Shown piece by piece: positions 44,561 through 52,989 of a stretch of DNA of 64,000 nucleotides; position 1 is the first letter of the stretch; each line of letters opens with the position of its first letter. The stretch spans positions 124,001-188,000 of the forward strand of contig NZ_JACHYC010000001.1 of assembly GCF_014192575.1 (NCBI RefSeq), written 5' to 3'. Source of the DNA: Variovorax sp. Sphag1AA. Lineage in GTDB: Bacteria > Pseudomonadota > Gammaproteobacteria > Burkholderiales > Burkholderiaceae_C. Made by a program: the position numbers and the translations under genes. The notes beneath the pieces were generated by a model. That model saw only the letters and a list, made by a program, of their open reading frames with translations. It was not told the origin of the DNA and did not search any database.

Positions 44561-45460
44561 ATGAAGATCGCATTCATCGGCCTCGGCAACATGGGTGGTC
44601 CGATGGCCCTGAATCTGAAGAAGGCGGGCCACGAAGTCCGGGGCTTCGACCTGTCGAAGCCGGCCTGCGAGAAGCTCGCGGCCGATGGATTGGGCATCGC
44701 CGCATCGACTGCCGAAGCAATCGCCGGTGCGGAAATCGTGATCAGCATGCTGCCCGCGAGCCAGCACGTCGAATCGCTCTATCTCGGCAGCGATGGCAAG
44801 GCTGGGCTCATGGAGCAGATCCCCGCAGGCACGCTGGTGATCGACAGCAGCACCATCGCTGCGGCGACCTCGCGCAAGGTGGCAGATGCCGGTGCGAAGC
44901 GTGGCGTGGCGGTAATCGATGCGCCGGTCTCCGGCGGCACCGGCGGTGCGATCGCGGGCACCCTGACCTTCATGGTGGGTGGCTCTGAAGCCGACCTCGA
45001 ACGTGCACGCCCTGTGCTCGAAAAGATGGGCGCCAACATCTTCCACGCTGGTGCTGCGGGTGCGGGTCAGACAGCGAAGATCTGCAACAACATGCTGCTC
45101 GGCATCCTGATGATCGGCACGTCGGAAGCCATTGCACTGGGCGTTGCCAACGGGCTCGATCCCAAGGTGCTGTCGGAGATCATGCGCCGCAGTTCGGGCG
45201 GCAACTGGGCGCTTGAAAAGTACAACCCGCTGCCGGGCGTGATGGAAGCCGCGCCCGCTTCAAAGGGCTATGCAGGCGGCTTCGGCACCGACCTCATGCT
45301 GAAGGACCTCGGCCTTGCGCAGGAGAACGCAGCCGCCGTGCGCGCTGCCACGCCGCTCGGCGGGCTCGCACGCAATCTCTATGCGGCGCACAGTCTCGCA
45401 GGGCATGGTGCGCTCGATTTCTCGAGCGTCATCAAGCTGGTGCAGGCGAAGTCCGCCTGA
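44561..45460 (+). CDS. mmsB: 3-hydroxyisobutyrate dehydrogenase
   Basis: The 299-residue beta-hydroxyacid dehydrogenase has the Rossmann motif IAFIGLGNMGGPMALNLKKAGHEV, the substrate-binding stretch DAPVSGGTGGAIAGTLTFMVGG and the catalytic-Lys motif GAGQTAKICNNMLL. It oxidises 3-hydroxyisobutyrate to methylmalonate semialdehyde, the substrate of MmsA. It is the last gene of the operon and converges with the glycine-zipper lipoprotein gene. Confidence 0.97.
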   Translation: MKIAFIGLGNMGGPMALNLKKAGHEVRGFDLSKPACEKLAADGLGIAASTAEAIAGAEIVISMLPASQHVESLYLGSDGKAGLMEQIPAGTLVIDSSTIAAATSRKVADAGAKRGVAVIDAPVSGGTGGAIAGTLTFMVGGSEADLERARPVLEKMGANIFHAGAAGAGQTAKICNNMLLGILMIGTSEAIALGVANGLDPKVLSEIMRRSSGGNWALEKYNPLPGVMEAAPASKGYAGGFGTDLMLKDLGLAQENAAAVRAATPLGGLARNLYAAHSLAGHGALDFSSVIKLVQAKSA

Positions 45461-45481
45461 GACCGAACGCCGCGTGTGCCG

Positions 45482-45922
45482 TTACTGCGGCACGACGCGG
45501 GCCATGTGGCCCTGGCCCTGGATGAATACGCGCTGACCCACGCGCAGGCCAGGCGTCGTGGGCTGGGTGACTTCCACCAGCACGCCGCTGTCGGTGCGCA
45601 CGAAGATCTCCTGGCCGGGCATCTGCGCTGCGGCGTTGTTCGCGATTTGCGCACCGGCCATGGAGCCGCCGATTGCGCCTGCCACCATGGCCACGTCGCG
45701 ACCCGTTCCGCCACCAATCAGGCTGCCGAGACCTACGCCGGTCAGGCCGCCGACCACGGCACCCACGCCGGTGTGGGCTTCGCTGCGGATGGTGGTGGGC
45801 GTGATCTGCTCGATCTTGCCCTGCGTGATCGCCATCGGTGCCTGTTGTTGCGGCGCCGCGCAGGCGGTCAGCATCAGGGCCGTCGTGATGGCTGCAATGC
45901 GGCCGTGCAGTTGGAATGCCAT
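45482..45922 (-). CDS. glycine-zipper 2TM-domain outer membrane lipoprotein
   Basis: The 146-residue protein has a lipoprotein signal ending in the lipobox LTAC (Cys21). A glycine-zipper stretch (about residues 51-93: GVGAVVGGLTGVGLGSLIGGGTGRD, then VAGAIGGSMAGAQIANNAA) follows and can insert as two packed helices. A C-terminal beta domain (IFVRTDSGVLVEVTQ, then GLRVGQRVFIQGQGHMARVVP) is like that of SlyB/PcpY lipoproteins, which support outer-membrane integrity. It converges with mmsB and shows no operon partner. Confidence 0.88.
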   Translation of the reverse strand: MAFQLHGRIAAITTALMLTACAAPQQQAPMAITQGKIEQITPTTIRSEAHTGVGAVVGGLTGVGLGSLIGGGTGRDVAMVAGAIGGSMAGAQIANNAAAQMPGQEIFVRTDSGVLVEVTQPTTPGLRVGQRVFIQGQGHMARVVPQ

Positions 45923-46062
45923 GGTGAACGTCGCTCCTTCGTTGAGATGAGTTGTCGTTTCTAGACTGCGAAGCGGAGTCTGACGCGAATCGCGATCGTC
46001 GCCAAGGGTCTTCGGGGCGCTTCCTTCCTCGTTCGGCTTCTGCTAGGACGCGAGGCCCGGCA

Positions 46063-46794
46063 TCAGAACGCCAGCGTTGGATTGCGGTGCAGTTCGTCCC
46101 GCTTGCGTTGCTGGCGCACCAGGTCGCAGCGTGGGTGACTGGCGTACTGCGGCTTGTCGCAATGGGCGGCTTCGCAGCGTGCGGCGAAGACGAAGTTGAG
46201 TGTTTCGCAGCCGCTGCGTGGGTCGAGCGCGCCGACGCGGGTCGGGGGTGCTGCCCTGGGTGGCTGCCTGCGTTCAACCGGCGGGGGTGTGGGCGTCAAA
46301 GCGGCGACTGGGGGGGACGCCGCAGCAGGAGGCAGCGCCGGACTGGCGGCCAGTGTGACTGCGGTCTCGCCTGGATCGAGCGAAGCACCAAGGGACACGG
46401 TTTCAGGCGTCGCGGGCGATGTCTTGGACTTGTCGGTTGCAACCACTGGTGGTGCGCCGGTGGCCGGCCGCTCGACATGGGAGGCCACGGCGGGCGGAGG
46501 CACGGGAGGAGAGGGCTTGCGCAGCAGGTGCACGTACCACGCAGCAATGCTCGCCAGCAGCACGAACACCGCGACACCGACGCCGACCCACAGTCCCACG
46601 AGCGAGCGCGGTTCGATCTGTAACGGCGTGGCGATGGTCGCCGTCGAAACGATCGGGCGGGCCGGCATTGCCCGCATGGTTTCCAGCATCGACGGCTGGG
46701 TCGGGTGAAAATTCGGCAGCTTGCGCGCGCAGCCATGACAGAACATCGCAGCGTCGCGGTTTTCCGTCTGGCAGGCCGGGCAGATCACTGACAT
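46063..46794 (-). CDS. zinc-ribbon membrane protein of unknown function
   Basis: The 243-residue protein starts with a zinc ribbon (MSVICPACQTENRDAAMFCHGCARKLP, two CxxC pairs). A membrane segment near residues 67-88 (LVGLWVGVGVAVFVLLASIAAWYV) is followed by a Pro/Ala-rich low-complexity stretch (about 95-180) and a C-terminal Cys-containing region (GCETLNFVFAARCEAAHCDKPQYASHPRCDLVRQQ). The ribbon would lie in the cytoplasm and the Cys-rich end in the periplasm. I see no family beyond the ribbon. It stands alone, on the same strand as the genes on both sides. Confidence 0.7.
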   Translation of the reverse strand: MSVICPACQTENRDAAMFCHGCARKLPNFHPTQPSMLETMRAMPARPIVSTATIATPLQIEPRSLVGLWVGVGVAVFVLLASIAAWYVHLLRKPSPPVPPPAVASHVERPATGAPPVVATDKSKTSPATPETVSLGASLDPGETAVTLAASPALPPAAASPPVAALTPTPPPVERRQPPRAAPPTRVGALDPRSGCETLNFVFAARCEAAHCDKPQYASHPRCDLVRQQRKRDELHRNPTLAF

Positions 46795-46888
46795 GGGGCA
46801 CTCCGAGCGCGTCAGCGACGCGAAGCAACCACTTTCGGTCGAGTCTGGCGCGAAGTCTGCCAGCCGCGACCTACTTTTAGAAGTGCCC

Positions 46889-47785
46889 TCAGGCCCCGAG
46901 TTGGTCCTTGAAGAAGTCCATGGTGCGGGACCAGGCGAGCTTGGCCGCCTCGGCGTCATAGCGCGGCGTGGTGTCGTTGTTGAAGCCGTGTTGCGTGCCG
47001 GGGTACTGATAGGCGGTGAACTTCACGTTCGCAGCCTTGAGCGCGGCTTCATAGGCCGGCCACGCCGCGTTGATGCGTTCGTCGATGCCGGCTTGATGGA
47101 CCAGCAGCGGCGTCTTGACCTTGGCGGCTTCGGAAGGTGCGGGCGTATTGCCGTAGAACGCCACCCCCGCATTGAGCTCGGGCAGGCGCGTGGTGAGGAT
47201 ATGGACCATGCCGCCGCCGTAGCAGAAGCCCACGACGCCGATCTTCCCCGACGAGTCCGGCCGGTCCTTCAGCCAGTTGGCCGCCGCGACGAAGTCTTCT
47301 CGCGCACGCGCCTGGTCGAGCTTGGCGAAGGCTTCGCGTGCCTTGTCTTCGTCGCCCGGATAGCCGCCGAGCGGCGTCAGTGCGTCGGGCGCGAAGGCCA
47401 TGAAGCCATCGAGCGCGAGGCGGCGCGCGATGTCTTCGATGTGCGGATTCAGCCCGCGGTTCTCGTGGATCACGAGTACCACGGGCAGCTTTTTCGAGCC
47501 CGCGTTCGCAGGTCGCACGAGATAGCCGTTGACCGTCCCGTTGCCTGCCGTCGAGGGATAGCTGACGCGCTCGGCCTTGAGCCGTGTATCGCCGGGCGGC
47601 ACTTGCTGGCCGGCGGCGAAATCGGGGCTCAACGCCGCGAGCAGCCCGGCCGCGGTGACGCCGGCCTTCGCGAACTTCTGCGCTTGCGCAAGAAAGCCGC
47701 GGCGATCGAGATTGCCATGCACGTAGGCGTCGAAAAGGATGAGCAGTTCCTGGTCGAAATCCTTGGCAGTGAGACGTGGTTGCAT
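46889..47785 (-). CDS. dienelactone hydrolase family protein
   Basis: This 298-residue alpha/beta hydrolase has a Cys nucleophile elbow GVVGFCYGGGMVH (where dienelactone hydrolase has GYCLGG-like motifs). VVLVIHENRGLNPHIEDIARRLALDGF is typical of the family, and a distal HGFNNDT supplies the His. An early RRGF pair followed by a hydrophobic Ala/Gly-rich stretch (about residues 28-58) looks like an internal twin-arginine signal, so the enzyme may be periplasmic with a 25-residue pre-region. It lies downstream of cbpM by 33 bp. The substrate is not assigned. Confidence 0.87.
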   Translation of the reverse strand: MQPRLTAKDFDQELLILFDAYVHGNLDRRGFLAQAQKFAKAGVTAAGLLAALSPDFAAGQQVPPGDTRLKAERVSYPSTAGNGTVNGYLVRPANAGSKKLPVVLVIHENRGLNPHIEDIARRLALDGFMAFAPDALTPLGGYPGDEDKAREAFAKLDQARAREDFVAAANWLKDRPDSSGKIGVVGFCYGGGMVHILTTRLPELNAGVAFYGNTPAPSEAAKVKTPLLVHQAGIDERINAAWPAYEAALKAANVKFTAYQYPGTQHGFNNDTTPRYDAEAAKLAWSRTMDFFKDQLGA

Positions 47786-47818
47786 CGGAAGCTCCTGAGT
47801 AGAAAAGGATGTGTCGGC

Positions 47819-48142
47819 TCAGATCTCGCGGCCGAGCCCCTGCGCGCGCAGCACGGACTTGAGCCGGCGTACCTCATGCTCGAGGTCGAGGATCAGCGCA
47901 GCAGCGTCGACCTGCACGCCGAAGTCGCGTTCGAGGCGGCGGACTTCGAGTGCGCATTGCAGGTCGCTGCTGTAGAAGCGCCACTGCTCAGGGCGTTCTC
48001 CGGGTTCACGCGATTCGATGATGCCGACCTCGACCAATTGAATGACCCAGTCGATCTCCGCACCGCAGGCATGGGCGAGCTCCGCGGCGGCGAGGGGATT
48101 CGATGCGCTGAGCGCGGTCGTCGTGACAGTCACGGTAGCCAT
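47819..48142 (-). CDS. cbpM: chaperone modulator CbpM
   Basis: The 107-residue protein has a MerR-like helix-turn-helix fold, as in CbpM: LAHACGAEIDWVIQLVEVGIIES, then WRFYSSDLQCALEVRRLERDFGVQVDAAALILDLEHEVRRL. CbpM binds the J-domain of CbpA and blocks its activity. The gene starts 5 bp after the cbpA stop (ATG 48142, with a TTG alternative at 48151 that overlaps the stop), the known cbpAM order. Confidence 0.92.
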   Translation of the reverse strand: MATVTVTTTALSASNPLAAAELAHACGAEIDWVIQLVEVGIIESREPGERPEQWRFYSSDLQCALEVRRLERDFGVQVDAAALILDLEHEVRRLKSVLRAQGLGREI

Positions 48143-48147
48143 GGTCG

Positions 48148-49107
48148 TCAAACTCCAAGATGGCGGCGCGGGTTGAAGGGCGCAGCCTGTGCCAACTGTT
48201 CGTAAGCCTTTCGCGCCGCATCGGAGTCGGCCGGCGGCAGCGCAATCTCAAGCAGCAGGTACAGGTTGCCCGGTGGCTTGCCTGGCAGGCCGCGTTCCTT
48301 GAGCCGCAGCTTGAGGCCGTTGCGCGCGTTCGGCGGCACCGTGACTTCGACGATGCCGCCGGTCGGTGTGGGCACCTGTACCTTCGCGCCGAGTGCGCCC
48401 TCGGTTGGCGTGATCGGCAGCGTCATGTAGAGGTCGCGGTCCTCGATACGGTAGAGCTTGTGTGGCGCGATGCGCACTTCGAGGTACAGGTCTCCCGCTG
48501 GCTCGCCGCCATGGCCCGGCATGCCCTGGCCCGCGAGGCGGATGAACTGGCCCGGATGCACGCCCGGCGGGATCTTCACGCTCAGCGTGCGCGTCTTCCA
48601 TTGAGGATGGCCCTTGTTGTCGATCTCCTGCGAGCGCAGCGTGATCTCGCGCTCGGCGCCCTGTAGAGCATCCTCCAGCGCAATCTCGATCGCGGCATGG
48701 TGGTCCTCGCCGCGCGCGCGGTAGTTCTGCCGCTGAGCGCCTCGTCGCTCAGCCGCACCGAACAGCGACGAGAAGAACTCGCTGAACTCGGCGTGATCGG
48801 CCGGTCCCGCATGCGGGCCACGGTGGAACTCGAAGCCTTCGTCCCATCCGGGTGGCGGCTGGAATCCACCATCGGGACTGCCGCCGCGCGCCACGTGATC
48901 GGCGAGCTGGTCGTAGGCCGTGCGCTTTTCCTTGTCGCGCAGCACGTCGTTCGCTTCGTTGATCTCGCGCATGCGCGCATCGGCGTCAGGCTCCTTGCTG
49001 ACGTCGGGGTGGTACTTGCGCGCGAGCTTGCGGTAAGCCTTGCGCACATCGTCCTCGGAGGCGCCGCGTTCGAGCCCGAGGATCTTGTAGTAGTCCTTGA
49101 ATTCCAT
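48148..49107 (-). CDS. cbpA: curved-DNA-binding protein CbpA (DnaJ-class co-chaperone)
   Basis: The 319-residue class B J-protein has an N-terminal J-domain MEFKDYYKILGLERGASEDDVRKAYRKLARKYHPDVSKEPDA with the HPD motif. A Gly/Phe-containing linker (about 75-110) leads to two beta-barrel substrate-binding domains (IPPGVHPGQFIRLAGQGMPGHGGEPAGDLYLEV and PNARNGLKLRLKERGLPGKPPGNLYLL). It lacks a zinc-finger. It stimulates DnaK and binds curved DNA. The ATG at 49107 is supported by the canonical J-domain start. cbpM follows. Confidence 0.95.
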   Translation of the reverse strand: MEFKDYYKILGLERGASEDDVRKAYRKLARKYHPDVSKEPDADARMREINEANDVLRDKEKRTAYDQLADHVARGGSPDGGFQPPPGWDEGFEFHRGPHAGPADHAEFSEFFSSLFGAAERRGAQRQNYRARGEDHHAAIEIALEDALQGAEREITLRSQEIDNKGHPQWKTRTLSVKIPPGVHPGQFIRLAGQGMPGHGGEPAGDLYLEVRIAPHKLYRIEDRDLYMTLPITPTEGALGAKVQVPTPTGGIVEVTVPPNARNGLKLRLKERGLPGKPPGNLYLLLEIALPPADSDAARKAYEQLAQAAPFNPRRHLGV

Positions 49108-49144
49108 GGCGATGGGTTCCAGAAGAATGCGGCGAACGGCGTGT

Positions 49145-49759
49145 TCAGGCCAGTGCGGCCCCGCCATCCACCTGCTGCAGGAGGGGTTTCAGGCGCCAAG
49201 TGGTGCCGCTGCGTTCGAATCGCAAGGGCTGCGCATTGCCGAGCACGCCGAGGTCCACCGGCACGCCCAGCAGCGCCGCGAGCACGTAAAGCGTGCCGCC
49301 ATGCGCAACGATGAGTACTGGCCCTGGATGTGTCAGCGCATGCTCGAGCGCCGTGCGCGAGCGATCGATGAATTCGGGCAAGGTCTCGCCGTTCTCGGGC
49401 TCGCAGGCCCAGTCGATGTGGGCCGACGACGTACCGATGAGCGCGCCGAAGTTGCGTTCGCGCAGGCCCTCGACCACCAGTGGCGCGATGCCATGCGGCG
49501 CCGACACCGTATGCGCGGTCGTCAATGCGCGCACCACGCCACTGGTGAGGATGCTGCGCACCGGCTCCCCGGCAAGGATCGTGGCGGCGTTGTGCGCCTG
49601 CTGCACGCCGAGCTCGCTCAGCGGCTCATCAGTGGCCTGGAAGATGCGGCGCGCGTTGCAGGCGGTCTGTCCATGACGCAGAAAGTAGAAGTGGTCGCAC
49701 GCGGGCGAGAGCGGCTGTCGGGCAGCCATTTTGGCAAGGAGTTTCAGGCCTGTTGTCAT
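49145..49759 (-). CDS. histidine phosphatase family protein
   Basis: The 204-residue protein has the phosphoglycerate-mutase-like signature FYFLRHGQTACNARRIFQ with the phospho-His, and a second catalytic His in VLIVAHGGTLYVLAAL. Conserved acidic residue regions (ERNFGALIG, then ENGETLPEFIDR) fit the same family. Members of this group dephosphorylate small phosphoesters such as sugar or nucleotide phosphates. The ATG at 49759 follows 16 bp from a dyad-rich intergenic repeat. Its partner genes are not evident. Confidence 0.88.
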   Translation of the reverse strand: MTTGLKLLAKMAARQPLSPACDHFYFLRHGQTACNARRIFQATDEPLSELGVQQAHNAATILAGEPVRSILTSGVVRALTTAHTVSAPHGIAPLVVEGLRERNFGALIGTSSAHIDWACEPENGETLPEFIDRSRTALEHALTHPGPVLIVAHGGTLYVLAALLGVPVDLGVLGNAQPLRFERSGTTWRLKPLLQQVDGGAALA

Positions 49760-49774
49760 CTGAATGTTTGTCCT

Positions 49775-49864
49775 GTGTGGCAAGGGGCCCCCGCTGGGGC
49801 ACCCGCGGAACCGGCTTGGCCGGGCCGCAGGGGTGCGCCCCCTTGAGGGGGTGCTGAGCCACAC
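49775..49864. repeat. structured intergenic repeat (nested dyads), Comamonadaceae-type
   Basis: GTGTGGC (49775-49781) pairs with GCCACAC (49858-49864), enclosing CCGGC-TTG-GCCGG (49811-49823) and GCGCCCCC-TTGA-GGGGGTGC (49835-49854, one wobble pair). The 130-bp gap between the histidine phosphatase and phospholipase D genes consists almost wholly of this. I recall similar elements between genes in Variovorax and Acidovorax; that memory needs checking. Confidence 0.6.
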
Positions 49865-49889
49865 GAAGTGGGCGAGGCTGGGGGAGGGC

Positions 49890-51467
49890 TCAAAGAAGCC
49901 ATTCGATGGGGAGGATTTCGAGGAAGTCGATCCACAGGCGCTTCATCGGGCCGGCACCGGGTTCGGTGGAATACCTCGTTTCGCCGGTCGGCTCCACGTC
50001 GATCCATTCGAGGCCGTGTCCGTCGGACTGCCGGCGCACAAGGTAGGCGCGTGTGGGGATGGTGGTGTCGAACTGCTTCGACAGGATGCCGGCGAGGGCC
50101 GGGCTTTCGATGACCACGCCCATCTCGGTGTTGAGCTTGGCGGAGCGTGGGTCAAGGTTGTAGGAGCCAACGAAGATGCGCTCGCGATCCACCGCGAAGG
50201 TCTTCGCATGCAGGCTCGCGGCCGAACTGCCGCGGCTGCCGCTGCCCGGCAGCCCGCGCGACCGCTCTTCGTCCTTGTCCTTGTCGGGTGGCGGCACGGC
50301 TGAGCCCGGCTTCAGCTCGTAGAGCACCGCACCGCCCTTGAGCAGCTCATCGCGGTACTTGGAATAGCCCGCATGGACCGGGCTCACATCCGTCGCCGAG
50401 AGCGAGTTGGTCAGCACGCGCACCTTCACGCCGTTCTGCGCGAGTTCGACGAGCGACTTGGTGCCATCGGCGCCCGGCACGAAGTAGGGCGACACCAGAT
50501 CGAGTTCGCGCTTCGGCTGCCCCATGGCCTTGAGCAGCTGCGGCAGCATCTGGAGATCGCTGCGGTCCATCGGTTGGAGCACCTTCGACGGGTCGTCGTG
50601 CAGCACACGCGCGTTGGTCCACTCGAAGTCCACCTTTTCGCTTGCAAGCTGAGCCATCAACGGCGTGTTGCGAACGGCTTCCAGATACCGGACGGCTTCG
50701 GGGTTCTGGTGGACCTTGTCCCATGCCTCGCGCAGCGTCGCGGCGCTGTCAGGCTTGGCGGGCGCGAGCACGGTCGCGGCGGGGTAGGCCGAGGCGCTGT
50801 TCCAGAACAGGTCGAACTCGTTCGACACTTGCTGCACCACCGGACCGATGCCCAGCACGTCGAGGTCCTGGAAGCCCACTTCCATGTTCGCGCCGTAGTA
50901 CTCGTCGCCGACATTGCGGCCGCCGACGATGGTCGCCAGGTTGTCGGCAGTGAAGGACTTGTTGTGCATGCGCCGGTTGACGCGCGAGAAGTCCGAGACG
51001 AAGTCGCCCGCGCGGAAGCCGCGATTCGCGAACGGGTTGAACAGGCGGATCTCGATGTTCGGATGCGCATCGAGCGCCGCGAGCGTCGGGTCGAGCCCGC
51101 CGGTGTTCGCGTCGTCGAGCAGCAGCCGCACGCGCACGCCGCGCTCGGCGGCATCCCAGATCGCCTGCCAGAGCAGCTGTCCGGTGGTGTCGTTGTGCCA
51201 GATGTAGTACTGCAGGTCGAGGCTGCGGTCCGCGAGTTTCGCGAGCACCACGCGCGCCGCGAAGGCGTCTTCCGCGAGGACCAGGGGATGGATGCCGGAC
51301 TTGCCGGCGTGCGCTGACGTCAGCGGCCGGGTCGCCTTGCCGAGTCGCGTGTCGGCGGTGTTCGTGAGTGCGGTCGTCGGCGTTCGTTCGACGCTCGCCG
51401 GAAGACTCGCGCAGCCGGTCAGCAGCAGGCCGAGGATGAAGGCAACGATTGCGCGTGAAGCGGTCAT
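49890..51467 (-). CDS. phospholipase D/cardiolipin synthase-like lipoprotein (ClsC/YmdC type)
   Basis: The 525-residue protein has an N-terminal signal with lipobox LLTGC, so it is a lipoprotein. Two HKD motifs are present: MHNKSFTADNLATIVGGRNVGDEY (His-Asn-Lys, then Asp and GGRN) and LHAKTFAVDRERIFVGSYNLDPRS. QYYIWHNDTTGQLL and LLLDDANTGGLD precede the first, as in ClsC. ClsC forms cardiolipin from phosphatidylglycerol and phosphatidylethanolamine; the lipoprotein form is an alternative family member. It lies just before pssA on the same strand (58-bp gap), consistent with phospholipid metabolism. Confidence 0.88.
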   Translation of the reverse strand: MTASRAIVAFILGLLLTGCASLPASVERTPTTALTNTADTRLGKATRPLTSAHAGKSGIHPLVLAEDAFAARVVLAKLADRSLDLQYYIWHNDTTGQLLWQAIWDAAERGVRVRLLLDDANTGGLDPTLAALDAHPNIEIRLFNPFANRGFRAGDFVSDFSRVNRRMHNKSFTADNLATIVGGRNVGDEYYGANMEVGFQDLDVLGIGPVVQQVSNEFDLFWNSASAYPAATVLAPAKPDSAATLREAWDKVHQNPEAVRYLEAVRNTPLMAQLASEKVDFEWTNARVLHDDPSKVLQPMDRSDLQMLPQLLKAMGQPKRELDLVSPYFVPGADGTKSLVELAQNGVKVRVLTNSLSATDVSPVHAGYSKYRDELLKGGAVLYELKPGSAVPPPDKDKDEERSRGLPGSGSRGSSAASLHAKTFAVDRERIFVGSYNLDPRSAKLNTEMGVVIESPALAGILSKQFDTTIPTRAYLVRRQSDGHGLEWIDVEPTGETRYSTEPGAGPMKRLWIDFLEILPIEWLL

Positions 51468-51525
51468 GGTCACGATGCCGGCAATGACGATGCGGGCATT
51501 CTAGGGACCTGATGCCGCGACACGA

Positions 51526-52170
51526 TTACAGCTTGGGGATGCGCAGGGTCTTGCTGATCATCAAGGTGCCGGAGAGCGCGAACAGCAGGGCCAATGGGTG
51601 AAGCACCCATGGGCCTAGCGTCCATGCGCCACCCCAGATCTGGCTGCCGATGCGCCCCTGCCATGCCGCAAGCGCGAGGATGCCCACGAGCACCACGCTG
51701 GTCGGGATGGGCGTGCCCTCGAAGTACTTGACCTTGGCCGCACCTTCCGAGAGGGCCTCGGCGGTGACGTTGTAGCGCGCGAGCCGGCTCACGCCGCAGC
51801 AGACGAAGTAGATCAGGATCACGCAATCCCAACCGCCGTTGAGGCCCGCTGCGAAGGCGAGCGAAGCGGGCAGCACGCCGAAGGAGATGACGTCCGCCAG
51901 CGAATCGAGCTCCCGCCCCAGTGCCGAATGCGTCTGGCGCCAGCGCGCGATGCGGCCGTCGAAGACGTCGAAGACGAACGCAGCGGGCGCGAGCGCTGCA
52001 GCCCAGAGGAAGTGCGCGACCGACTGGCTTGCGATGAAGGCCATCGCAAGAAAGATGGCACCGACGCCGCAGGCCGCATTCGCGAGGGTGAAGAAATCCG
52101 CGAGGTGGAAGCCGCGGATCATCGAGAAGTGCTTCGGGGCGGGGCGCGTGCCGGAGGCTGTGTTGGGCAT
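51526..52170 (-). CDS. pssA: CDP-diacylglycerol-serine O-phosphatidyltransferase
   Basis: The 214-residue multi-pass membrane protein has the CDP-alcohol phosphotransferase motif DGxxARxxxxxxxxGxxxDxxxD, seen as FDVFDGRIARWRQTHSALGRELDSLADVISFG. Start MPNTASGTRPAPKHFSMIRGFHLADFFTLANAACG and the YFEGTPIPTSVVLVG stretch are typical of PssA type II. It makes phosphatidylserine, the precursor of phosphatidylethanolamine, at the inner membrane. This links to the EptA donor lipid and to cardiolipin synthesis nearby. Confidence 0.93.
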   Translation of the reverse strand: MPNTASGTRPAPKHFSMIRGFHLADFFTLANAACGVGAIFLAMAFIASQSVAHFLWAAALAPAAFVFDVFDGRIARWRQTHSALGRELDSLADVISFGVLPASLAFAAGLNGGWDCVILIYFVCCGVSRLARYNVTAEALSEGAAKVKYFEGTPIPTSVVLVGILALAAWQGRIGSQIWGGAWTLGPWVLHPLALLFALSGTLMISKTLRIPKL

Positions 52171-52234
52171 GGGCTGTTCCTTGATCGGACCTGCGGGACA
52201 CCTTAGCGCAAGTCGGGGCGGCCGGGTGTAGTTG

Positions 52235-52981
52235 CTACACCGACGCCGCCGACCGTTCCTCGACGATGCGTGCGAATCGCTGAAGCAGCCCTGAGGCCGC
52301 CGGCGTGGGCTTCACGTGCGCTTCCACCGCGTCAGGATCCGCACCTTCGGCCCGAATCGGATCGGCGAGGTGCTCGACGTAGCCGCGCATGATCTCGTCG
52401 TCGAACTCGGGGTGAAACTGCAGTCCCCAGGCGCTGTCGCCGATGCGGAAGGCCTGCGTCGATTCGAAGTCATTGCCCGCTAGGCGCACCGCATCCTTCG
52501 GCAGGCGCAGCGCGCTTTGGCGGTGCACTACGTGTGCGTCGAAGCGTGGCGGCAGTCCACTGGTGAGCGGATCGTCCGCCGCCTCGGGCTGGAGCTCGAC
52601 CTGCACCGTGCCGATCTCCATGCCCACAGGATGGTCGCCGGCCTCGCCGCCGAGGGCATCCGCCAGGAGCTGGTGGCCGAAGCAGATGCCGAGCACCGGC
52701 GTGTGATGGGCGACGAGCTGCCTGAGCCATTCGCCAGTGCTTTCGCTCCAGGGTTCGCGGTGCGACACCATCGCATGCGAGCCGGTGACGATGGCGCCCG
52801 AGAGCGTGGCGGGGTCGGGCAGTGTGTCGCCGCGACGCGGATCGAGCACCACCACGGGCAGGGGCGTGTCGCCGAGTCCGGCGGCGATCCAGTGTTCGAA
52901 ATCGCCGCGGCTTTCGCGCAGCGTCTCGAAGGTCTCGCCGACCTTGATGATCGCGAGGGGACGGGGTTCGATGTCTTCCAT
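52235..52981 (-). CDS. class I glutamine amidotransferase (GMP synthase-like)
   Basis: The 248-residue protein is a GATase1-type amidotransferase with the catalytic triad visible: Cys in VLGICFGHQLLADALGG, His and Glu in WGLQFHPEFDDEIM. GAIVTGSHAMVSHREPWSESTGEWLRQ precedes it. Such stand-alone enzymes deamidate glutamine or gamma-glutamyl adducts. I chose ATG 52981 (MEDIEPRP); the ATG at 52993 would overlap the stop of the upstream GTPase gene by 4 nt (ATGA) and add four residues. It is the last gene of the amidotransferase-GTPase-DUF2868 operon. The substrate is unknown. Confidence 0.87.
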   Translation of the reverse strand: MEDIEPRPLAIIKVGETFETLRESRGDFEHWIAAGLGDTPLPVVVLDPRRGDTLPDPATLSGAIVTGSHAMVSHREPWSESTGEWLRQLVAHHTPVLGICFGHQLLADALGGEAGDHPVGMEIGTVQVELQPEAADDPLTSGLPPRFDAHVVHRQSALRLPKDAVRLAGNDFESTQAFRIGDSAWGLQFHPEFDDEIMRGYVEHLADPIRAEGADPDAVEAHVKPTPAASGLLQRFARIVEERSAASV

Positions 52982-52989
52982 GCCTCGAA

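Noticed and set aside
42221..45046. 941-codon open frame opposite the valine operon
   Set aside because: Three well-conserved enzymes lie on the plus strand; the antisense translation has no recognisable domain.
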